Positions 50,780 to 61,640 of a stretch of 64,000 nt of DNA are shown one piece after another (the stretch's first letter is position 1; each line of letters starts with the position of its first letter). The DNA is from Clusia tigrina (lineage: Eukaryota > Arthropoda > Insecta > Diptera > Clusiidae), in NCBI GenBank assembly GCA_920105625.2, contig CAKKTE020000328.1:2232001-2296000 (forward strand), in the 5' to 3' direction. The position numbers were made by a program, and so were the translations under genes. The notes under the pieces are model-generated. The model was given only the letters and a program-made list of their open reading frames with translations, was not told the origin of the DNA and searched no databases.

Positions 50780-53700
50780 GAAGTTAGGGCCATTTGAAGT
50801 TTTATAAGTGTTTGATTTGGGACTCAAGGGTAGCATAGCCTTGAGCGATAACTTAAATTGACAAGATGCTCTAGTACTTTACTGTTAAAAAATTTCAAGG
50901 TTTTATGACGCTCCAGTAAAAAGTTACAAGCATTTGTATGTTGCAAACTTTGATAGGTGTAGGACGTACCGTATAGAAGTTAGGGCCATTTGAAGTTTTA
51001 TCATTGTTTGATTTGGGACTCAAGGGTAGCATAGCTTTGAGCGATAGCTTAAATTGACAAGAGGCTCGAGTACTTTATTGTTACAAAGTTTCAAGGTTTT
51101 ATGACGCTCCAGTAAAAAGTAACAATCATTTGTATGTTGCAAAATTTGATAGGTGTAGGAAGTAAAGTATAGAAGTTAGGGCCATTTGAAGTTTTATCAG
51201 TGTTTGATTTGGGACTCAAAGGTACCACAGCTTTGAGCGATAGCTTAAATTGACAAGAGGCTCGAGTACTTTATTGTTACAAAATTTCAAGGTTTTATGA
51301 CGCTCCAGTAAAAAGTTACAAGCATTTGTATGTTGCAAACTTTGATAGGTGTAGGACGTACCGTATAGAAGTTAGGGCCATTTGTATTTTTATCAGTGTT
51401 TGATTTGGGACTCAAGGGTAGCATAGCTTTGAGCGATGGCTTAAATTGACAAGAGGCTCGAGTACTTTATTGTTACAAAATTTCAAGGTTTTATGACGCT
51501 CCAGTAAAAAGTTACAAGCATTTGTATGTTGCAAACTTTGATAGGTGTAGGACGTACCGTATAGAAATTAGGGCCATTTGAAGTTTTATCAGTGTTTGAT
51601 TTGGGACTCAAGGGTAGCATAGCTTTGAGCGATAGCTTAAATTGACAAGAGGCTCGAGTACTTTATTGTTACAAAATTTCAAGGTTTTATGACGCTCCAG
51701 TAAAAAGTTACAATCATTTGTATATTGCAAACTTTGATAGGTGTAGGACGTACCGTATAGAAGTTAGGGCCATTTGTATTTTTATCAGTGTTTGATTTGG
51801 GACTCAAGGGTAGCATAGCTTTGAGCGATGGCTTAAATTGACAAGAGGCTCGAGTACTTTATTGTTACAAAATTTCAAGGTTTTATGACGCTCCAGTAAA
51901 AAGTTACAAGCATTTGTATGTTGCAAACTTTGATAGGTGTAGGACGTACCGTATAGAAATTAGGGCCATTTGAAGTTTTCTCAGTGGTTGTTTTGGGATT
52001 CAAGGGTAGCATAGCTTTGAGCGATAGCTTAAATTGACAAGAGGCTCGAGTACTTTATTGTTAGAAAATTTCAAGGTTTCATGACGCTCCAGTAAAAAGT
52101 TACAAGCATTTGTATGTTGCAAACTTTGATAGGTGTAGGACGTACGGTATAGAAATTAGGGCCATTTGAAGTTTTATCATTGTTTGATTTGGGACTCAAG
52201 GGTAGCATAGCTTTGAGCGATAGCTTAAATTGACAAGAGGCTCGAGTACTTTATTGTTACAAAATTTCAAGGTTTTATGACGCTCCAGTAAAAAGTTACA
52301 AGCATTTGTATGTTGCAAACTTTGATAGGTGTAGGACGTACTGTATAGCAGTTAGGGCCATTTGAAGTTTTAGCAGTGTTTGATTTGGGACTCAAGGGTA
52401 GCATAGCTTTGAGCGATGGCTTAAATTGACAAGAGGCTCGCGTACTTTATTGTTACAAAATTTCAAGGTTTTATGAAGCTCCAGTAAAAAGTTACAAGCA
52501 TTTGTATGTTGCAAACTTTGATAGGTGTAGGATGTACGGTATAGAAATTAGGGCCATTTGAAGTTTTATCATTGTTTGATTTGGGACTCAAGGGTAGCAT
52601 AGCTTTGAGCGATAGCTTAAATTGACAAGAGGCTCGAGTACTTTATTGTTACAAAATTTCAAGGTCTTATGACGCTCCAGTAAAAAGCTACAAGCATTTG
52701 TATGTTGCAAACTTTGATAGGTGTAGGACGTACCGTATAGAAGTTAGGGCCATTTGAAGTTTTATCAGTGTTTGATTTGGGACTCAAGGGTACCATAGCC
52801 TTGAGCGATAGCTTAAATTGACAAGAGGCTCGAGTACTTTATTGTTACAAAATTTCAAGCTTTTATGACGCTCCAGTAAAAAGTTAGAAGCATTTGTATG
52901 TTGCAAACTTTGATAGGTGTAGGACGTACCGTATAGAAGTTAGGGCCATTTGAAGTTTTATCAGTGTTTGATTTGGGACTCTAGGGTAGCATAGCCTTGA
53001 GCGATAACTTAAATTGACAAGATGCTCGAGTACTTTACTGTTAAAAAATTTAAAGGTTTTATGACGCTCCAGTAAAAAGTTACAAGCAAACTTTGATAGG
53101 TGTAGGACGTACCGTATAGAAGTTAAGGCCATTTGAAATTTTATCAGTGTTTGTTTTGGGAATCAAGGGTAGCATAGCTTTGAGGGATAGCTTAAATTGA
53201 CAAGAGGCTCAAGTACTTTATTGTTACAAAATTTCAAGGTTTTATGACGCTACAATAAAAAGTTGCAAGCATTTGTATGTTGCAAAATTTGATCGGTGTA
53301 GGACGTACCGTATATAAGTTAGGGCCATTTGAAGTTTTATCAGTGTTCGATTTGGGACTCAAAGGTACCACAGCTTTGAGCGATAGCTTAAATTGACAAG
53401 AGGCTCGAGTACTTTATTGTTACAAAATTTCAAGGGTTTATGACGCTCCAGTAAAAAGTTACAAGCATTTGTATGTTGCAAACTTTGATAGGTGTAGGAC
53501 GTACCGTATAGAAGTTAGGGCCATTTGAAGTTTTATCAGTGTTTGATTTGGGACTCAAGGGTAGCAAAGCTTTGAGCGATAGCTTAAATTGACAAGAGGC
53601 TCGAGTACTTTATTGTTACAAAATTTCAAGGTTTTATGACGCTCCAGTAAAAAGTTACAATCATTTGTATATTGCAAACTTTGATAAGTGTAGGACGTAC
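50780..53700. repeat. Mixed right-hand monomers with a 2-monomer duplication
   Basis: The stretch 50.80-51.3 kb matches 46.88-47.4 kb at 3,919 bp (ttttataagtg, tagccttga, gaagtaaagt). The tttgtatttttatc variant occurs at 51,381 and 51,773, a 392-bp dimer. Other monomers read cgtacggtatag near 52,141 and 52,532. No gene is present. Confidence 0.75.
53080..53099. repeat. Monomer with 13-bp deletion
   Basis: Reads ttacaagcaaactttg where other monomers have ttacaagc-atttgtatgttgc-aaactttg. The lost 13 bp run from one GCA to the next, so a 3-bp direct repeat flanks the deletion, as for replication slippage. Only this copy was found. Confidence 0.85.
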
Positions 53701-56700
53701 CGTATAGAAGTTAGGGCCATTTGTAGTTTTATCAGTATTTAATTTGGGACTCAAGGGTAGCATAGCTTTGAGCGATGGCTTAAATTGACAAGAGGCTCGA
53801 GTACTTTATTTTTACAAAATTTCAAGGTTTTATGACGCTCCAGTAAAAAGTTACAAGCATTTGTATGTTGCAAACTTTGATTGTTGTAGGACGTACCGCA
53901 TAGAAGTTAGGGCCATTTGAAGTTTCATCAGTGTTTGATTTGGGACTCAAGGGTAGCATACCTTTGAGCGATAACTTAAATTGACAAGAGGCTCGAGTAC
54001 TTTATTGTTAAAAAATTTCAAGGTTTTATGACGCTCCAGTAAAAAGTTACACGTTTGTATGTTGCAAACTTTGATAGGTGTATTACGTACCGTATAGAAG
54101 TAAGGGCCATTTGAAGTTTTATCAGTGTTTGATTTGGGACTCAAGGGTAACATTGCTTTGAGCGATAACTTAAATTGACAAGTGACTCGAGTACTTTATT
54201 GTTACAAAATTTCAAGGTTATAGGACGCTCCAGTAAAAAGTTACAAGCATTTGTATGTTGCAAACTTTGATAGGTGTAGGACATACCGTATAGAAGTTAG
54301 GGAAATTTGAAGTTTTATCAGTGTTTGATTTGGGACTCAAGGGTAGCATAGCTTTGAGCGATAACTTAAATTGACAAGAGTCTCGAGTACTTTATTGTTA
54401 AAAAATTTTAAGGTTTTATGACGCTCCAGTAAAAAGTTACAAGCATTTGTATGTTGCCAACTTTGATAGGTGTAGGACGTACCGTATAGATGTTATGGCC
54501 ATTTGAAGTTTTATCAGTGTTTGATTTGGGACTCAATAGTAGCATAGCTTTGAGCGATGGCTTAAATTGACAGGAGGCTCGAGTACTTTATTGTTACAGA
54601 ATTTCAAGGTTTTATGACGCTCCAGTAAAAAGTTACAAGAATTTGTATGTTGCAAACTTTGATAGGTGTAGGACGTACCGTATAGAAGTTATGGCCATTT
54701 GTAGTTTTATCAGTGTTTGATTTGGGACTCAAGGGTAGCATAGCTTTGAGCGATAGCTTAAATTGACAAGAGGCTCGAGTACTTTATTGTTACAAAATTT
54801 CAAGGTTTTATGACGCTCCAGTAAATAGTTACAAGCATTTGTATGTTGCAAACTTTGATAGGTGTAGGACGTACCGTATAGAAATAAGGGCCATTTGAAG
54901 TTTTATCAGTGTTTGATTTGGGACTCAAGGGTAGCATATCTTTGAGCGATGGCTTAAATTGACAAGAGACTCAAGTACTTTATTCTTACAAAATTTGAAG
55001 GTTTTATGACGCTCCAGTAAAAAGTTACAAGCATTTGTATGTTGCAAACTTTGATAGGTGTAGGACGTACCGTATAGAAGTTAGGGCCATTTGAAGTTTC
55101 ATCAGTGTTTGATTTGGGACTCAAGGGTAGCATAGCTTTGAGCGATATCTTAAATTGACAAGAGGCTCGAGTACTTTATTGTTAAAAAATTTCAAGATTT
55201 TATGACGCTCCAGTAAAAAGTTACAAGCATTTGTATGTTGCAAACTTTGATAGGTGTAGGACGTACCGTATAGAAGTTAGGGCCATTTGAAATTTTATCA
55301 GTGTTTGTTTTGGGACTCAAGGGTAGCATAGCTTTGAGGGATAGCTTAAATTGACAGGAGGCTCAAGTACTTTATTGTTACAAAATTTCAAGTTTTTATG
55401 ACGCTACAATAAAAAGTTGCAAGCATTTGTATGTTGCAAAATTTGTTAGGTGTAGGACGTACCGTATAGAAGTTAGGGCCATTTGAAGTTTTATCAGTGT
55501 TTGATTTGGGACTCAAAGGTACCACAGCTTTGAGCGATAGCTTAAATTGACAAGAGGCTCGAGTACTTTATTGTTACAAAATTTCAAGGTTTTATGACGC
55601 TCCAGTAAAAAGTTACAATCATTTGTATGTTGCAAACTTTGATAGGTGTAGGACGTACCGTAGGGAAGTAAGGGCCATTTGAAGTTTTATCAGTGTTTGA
55701 TTTGGGACTCAAGGGTAGCATAGCTTTGAGCGATGGCTTAAATTGACAAGAGGCTCGAGTACTTTATTGTTAAAAAATTTCAAGATTTTATGACGCTCCA
55801 GTAAAAAGTTACAAGCATTTGTATGTTGCAAACTTTGATAGGTGTAGGACGTACCGTATAGAAGTTAGGGCCATTTGAAGTTTTATCAGTGTTTGTTTTG
55901 GGACTCAAGGGTAGCATAGCTTTGAGGGATAGCTTAAATTGACAAGAGGCTCAAGTACTTTATTGTTACAAAATTTCAAGGTTTTATGACGCTACAATAA
56001 AAAGTTGCAAGCATTTGTATGTTGCAAAATTTGATAGGTGTAGGACGTACCGTATAGAAGTAAGGGCATTTGAAGTTTTATCAGTGTTTGATTTGGGACT
56101 CAAGGGCAGCATACCTTTGAGCGATAGCTCAAATTGACTAGAGGCTCGAGTACTTTATTTTTACAAAATTTCAAGGTTTTATGACGCTCCAATAAAAAGT
56201 TACAATCATTTGTATGTTGCAAACTTTGATAGGTGTAGGACGTACCGTAGAGAAGTAAGGGCCATTTGAAGTTTTATCAGTGTTTGATTTGGGACTCAAG
56301 GGTAGCATAGCTTTGAGCGATGACGTAAATTGACAAGAGGCTCGAGTACTTTATTGTTAAAAAATTTCAAGATTTTATGACGCTCCAGTAAAAAGTTACA
56401 AGCATTTGTATGTTGCAAACTTTGATAGGTGTAGGACGTACCGTATAGAAGTTAGGGCCATTTGAAGTTTTATCAGTGTTTGTTTTGGGACTCAAGGGTA
56501 GCATAGCTTTGAGGGATAGCTTAAATTGACAAGAGGCTCAAGTACTTTATTGTTACAAAATTTCAAGGTTTTATGACGCTACAATAAAAAGTTGCAAGCA
56601 TTTGTATGTTGCAAAATTTGATAGGTGTAGGACGTACCGTATAGAAGTAAGGGCCATTTGAAGTTTTATCAGTGTTTGATTTGGGACTCAAGGGTAACAT

Positions 56701-57420
56701 TGCTTTGAGCGATAACTTAAATTGACAAGTGACTCGAGTAATTTATTGTTACAAAATTTGAAGGTTATAGGACGCTCCAGTAAAAAGTTACAAGCATTTG
56801 TATGTTGCAAACTTTGATAGGTGTAGGACATACCGTATAAAAGTTAGGGAAATTTGAAGTTTTATCAGTGTTTGATTTGGGACTCAAGGGTAGCATAGCT
56901 TTGAGCGATAACTTAAATTGACAAGAGGCTAGAGTACTTTATTGTTACAAAATTTCAAGGTTTTATGACGCTCCAGTAAAAAGTTACAAGCATTTGTATG
57001 TTGCAAACTTTGATAGGTGTAGGACGTACCGTATAGAAGTTAGGGCCATTTGAAGTTTTATCAGTGTTTGATTTGGGACTCAAGGGTAGCAAAGCTTTGA
57101 GCGATAGCTTAAATTGACAAGAGGCTCGAGTACTTTATTGTTACAAAATTTTAAGGTTTTATGACGCTCCAGTAAAAAGTTACAATCATTTGTATATTGT
57201 AAACTTTGATAGGTGTAGGACGTACCGTATAGAAGATAGGGCCATTTGTAGTTTTATCAGTATTTGATTTGGGACTCAAGGGTAGCATAGCTTTGAGCGA
57301 TGGCTTAAATTGACAAGAGGCTCGAGTACTTTATTGTTAAAAAATTTCAAGATTTTATGACGCTCCAGTAAAAAGTTACAAGCATTTGTATGTTGCAAAC
57401 TTTGATAGGTGTAGGACGTA
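53700..57420. repeat. 19-monomer unit, first copy (3,721 bp)
   Basis: Markers recur exactly 3,721 bp downstream: the gtatttaattt monomer (about 53,725 and 57,446), gattgttgtagg, the two-base-short ttacacgtttg (about 54,049 and 57,770), agttatggcc (54,690 and 58,411) and the one-base-short agggcatttg. Nineteen monomers less 3 bp give 3,721. Confidence 0.9.
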
Positions 57421-60400
57421 CCGTATAGAAGTTAGGGCCATTTGTAGTTTTATCAGTATTTAATTTGGGACTCAAGGGTAGCATAGCTTTGAGCGATGGC
57501 TTAAATTGACAAGAGGCTCGAGTACTTTATTTTTACAAAATTTCAAGGTTTTATGACGCTCCAGTAAAAAGTTACAAGCATTTGTATGTTGCAAACTTTG
57601 ATTGTTGTAGGACGTACCGCATAGAAGTTAGGGCCATTTGAAGTTTCATCAGTGTTTGATTTGGGACTCAAGGGTAGCATACCTTTGAGCGATAACTTAA
57701 ATTGACAAGAGGCTCGAGTACTTTATTGTTAAAAAATTTCAAGGTTTTATGACGCTCCAGTAAAAAGTTACACGTTTGTATGTTGCAAACTTTGATAGGT
57801 GTATTACGTACCGTATAGAAGTAAGGGCCATTTGAAGTTTTATCAGTGTTTGATTTGGGACTCAAGGGTAACATTGCTTTGAGCGATAACTTAAATTGAC
57901 AAGTGACTCGAGTACTTTATTGTTACAAAATTTCAAGGTTATAGGACGCTCCAGTAAAAAGTTACAAGCATTTGTATGTTGCAAACTTTGATAGGTGTAG
58001 GACATACCGTATAGAAGTTAGGGAAATTTGAAGTTTTATCAGTGTTTGATTTGGGACTCAAGGGTAGCATAGCTTTGAGCGATAACTTAAATTGACAAGA
58101 GTCTCGAGTACTTAATTATTAAAAAATTTTAAGGTTTTATGACGCTCCAGTAAAAAGTTACAAGCATTTGTATGTTGCCAACTTTGATAGGTGTAGGACG
58201 TACCGTATAGATGTTATGGCCATTTGAAGTTTTATCAGTGTTTGATTTGGGACTCAATAGTAGCATAGCTTTGAGCGATGGCTTAAATTGACAGGAGGCT
58301 CGAGTACTTTATTGTTACAGAATTTCAAGGTTTTATGACGCTCCAGTAAAAAGTTACAAGAATTTGTATGTTGCAAACTTTGATAGGTGTAGGACGTACC
58401 GTATAGAAGTTATGGCCATTTGTAGTTTTATCAGTGTTTGATTTGGGACTCAAGGGTAGCATAGCTTTGAGCGATAGCTTAAATTGACAAGAGGCTCGAG
58501 TACTTTATTGTTACAAAATTTCAAGGTTTTATGACGCTCCAGTAAATAGTTACAAGCATTTGTATGTTGCAAACTTTGATAGGTGTAGGACGTACCGTAT
58601 AGAAATAAGGGCCATTTGAAGTTTTATCAGTGTTTGATTTGGGACTCAAGGGTAGCATATCTTTGAGCGATGGCTTAAATTGACAAGAGACTCAAGTACT
58701 TTATTCTTACAAAATTTGAAGGTTTTATGACGCTCCAGTAAAAAGTTACAAGCATTTGTATGTTGCAAACTTTGATAGGTGTAGGACGTACCGTATAGAA
58801 GTTAGGGCCATTTGAAGTTTCATCAGTGTTTGATTTGGGACTCAAGGGTAGCATAGCTTTGAGCGATATCTTAAATTGACAAGAGGCTCGAGTACTTTAT
58901 TGTTAAAAAATTTCAAGATTTTATGACGCTCCAGTAAAAAGTTACAAGCATTTGTATGTTGCAAACTTTGATAGGTGTAGGACGTACCGTATAGAAGTTA
59001 GGGCCATTTGAAATTTTATCAGTGTTTGTTTTGGGACTCAAGGGTAGCATAGCTTTGAGGGATAGCTTAAATTGACAGGAGGCTCAAGTACTTTATTGTT
59101 ACAAAATTTCAAGTTTTTATGACGCTACAATAAAAAGTTGCAAGCATTTGTATGTTGCAAAATTTGTTAGGTGTAGGACGTACCGTATAGAAGTTAGGGC
59201 CATTTGAAGTTTTATCAGTGTTTGATTTGGGACTCAAAGGTACCACAGCTTTGAGCGATAGCTTAAATTGACAAGAGGCTCGAGTACTTTATTGTTACAA
59301 AATTTCAAGGTTTTATGACGCTCCAGTAAAAAGTTACAATCATTTGTATGTTGCAAACTTTGATAGGTGTAGGACGTACCGTAGGGAAGTAAGGGCCATT
59401 TGAAGTTTTATCAGTGTTTGATTTGGGACTCAAGGGTAGCATAGCTTTGAGCGATGGCTTAAATTGACAAGAGGCTCGAGTACTTTATTGTTAAAAAATT
59501 TCAAGATTTTATGACGCTCCAGTAAAAAGTTACAAGCATTTGTATGTTGCAAACTTTGATAGGTGTAGGACGTACCGTATAGAAGTTAGGGCCATTTGAA
59601 GTTTTATCAGTGTTTGTTTTGGGACTCAAGGGTAGCATAGCTTTGAGGGATAGCTTAAATTGACAAGAGGCTCAAGTACTTTATTGTTACAAAATTTCAA
59701 GGTTTTATGACGCTACAATAAAAAGTTGCAAGCATTTGTATGTTGCAAAATTTGATAGGTGTAGGACGTACCGTATAGAAGTAAGGGCATTTGAAGTTTT
59801 ATCAGTGTTTGATTTGGGACTCAAGGGCAGCATACCTTTGAGCGATAGCTCAAATTGACTAGAGGCTCGAGTACTTTATTTTTACAAAATTTCAAGGTTT
59901 TATGACGCTCCAATAAAAAGTTACAATCATTTGTATGTTGCAAACTTTGATAGGTGTAGGACGTACCGTAGAGAAGTAAGGGCCATTTGAAGTTTTATCA
60001 GTGTTTGATTTGGGACTCAAGGGTAGCATAGCTTTGAGCGATGACTTAAATTGACAAGAGGCTCGAGTACTTTATTGTTAAAAAATTTCAAGATTTTATG
60101 ACGCTCCAGTAAAAAGTTACAAGCATTTGTATGTTGCAAACTTTGATAGGTGTAGGACGTACCGTATAGAAGTTAGGGCCATTTGAAGTTTTATCAGTGT
60201 TTGTTTTGGGACTCAAGGGTAGCATAGCTTTGAGGGATAGCTTAAATTGACAAGAGGCTCAAGTACTTTATTGTTACAAAATTTCAAGGTTTTATGACGC
60301 TACAATAAAAAGTTGCAAGCATTTGTTTGTTGCATAATTTGATAGGTGTAGGACGTACCGTATAGAAGTAAGGGCCATTTGAAGTTTTATCAGTGTTTGA

Positions 60401-61141
60401 TTTGGGACTCAAGGGTAACATTGCTTTGAGCGATAACTTAAATTGACAAGTGACTCGAGTACTTTATTGTTACAAAATTTGAAGGTTATAGGACGCTCCA
60501 GTAAAAAGTTACAAGCATTTGTATGTTGCAAACTTTGATAGGTGTAGGACATACCGTATAAAAGTTAGGGAAATTTGAAGTTTTATCAGTGTTTGATTTG
60601 GGACTCAAGGGTAGCATAGCTTTGAGCGATAACTTAAATTGACAAGAGGCTAGAGTACTTTATTGTTACAAAATTTCAAGGTTTTATGACGCTCCAGTAA
60701 AAAGTTACAAGCATTTGTATGTTGCAAACTTTGATAGGTGTAGGACGTACCGTATAGAAGTTAGGGCCATTTGAAGTTTTATCAGTGTTTGATTTGGGAC
60801 TCAAGGGTAGCAAAGCTTTGAGCGATAGCTTAAATTGACAAGAGGCTCGAGTACTTTATTGTTACAAAATTTTAAGGTTTTATGACGCTCCAGTAAAAAG
60901 TTACAATCATTTGTATATTGTAAACTTTGATAGGTGTAGGACGTACCGTATAGAAGATAGGGCCATTTGTAGTTTTATCAGTATTTGATTTGGGACTCAA
61001 GGGTAGCATAGCTTTGAGCGATGGCTTAAATTGACAAGAGGCTCGAGTACTTTATTGTTAAAAAATTTCAAGATTTTATGACGCTCCAGTAAAAAGTTAC
61101 AAGCATTTGTATGTTGCAAACTTTGATAGGTGTAGGACGTA
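57421..61141. repeat. 19-monomer unit, second copy (3,721 bp)
   Basis: Directly follows the first copy with very few differences, for example cttaattatt near 58,112 against ctttattgtt near 54,391, and gcataattt near 60,332. It ends near 61,160, where the sequence follows the 50.4-kb version (gtttgttttgg) rather than looping back to gtatttaattt. Confidence 0.9.
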
Positions 61142-61640
61142 CCGTATAGAAGTTAGGGCCATTTGAAGTTTTATCAGTGTTTGTTTTGGGACTCAAGGGT
61201 AGCATAGCTTTGAGGGATAGCTTAAATTGACAAGAGGCTCAAGTACTTTATTGTTACAAAATTTCAAGGTTTTATGACGCTACAATAAAAAGTTGCAAGC
61301 ATTTGTATGTTGCAAAATTTGATAGGTGCAGGACGTATCGTATAGAAGTAAGGGCCATTTGAAGTTTTATCAGTGTTTGATTTGGGACTCAAGGGCAGCA
61401 TAGCTTTGAGCGATAGCTCAAATTGACAAGAGGCTCGAGTACTTTATTGTTACAAAATTTCAAGGTTTTATGACGCTCCAATAAAAAGTTACAATCATTT
61501 GTATGTTGCAAACTTTGATAGGTGTAGGACGTACCGTAGAGAAGTAAGGGCCATTTGAAGTTTTATCAGTGTTTGATTTGGGACTCAAGTGTAGCATAGC
61601 TTTGAGCGATGGCTTAAATTGACAAGAGGCTCGAGTACTT
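61142..61640. repeat. Continuation matching 50.38-50.78 kb
   Basis: Shares gtttgttttgg, ctacaataaaaagttgc and ggtgcaggacgtatcg with 50.4-50.6 kb at an offset of 10,761 bp, up to about 61,540. After that the copy has cgtagagaag where the other has cgtatagaag. Confidence 0.8.
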
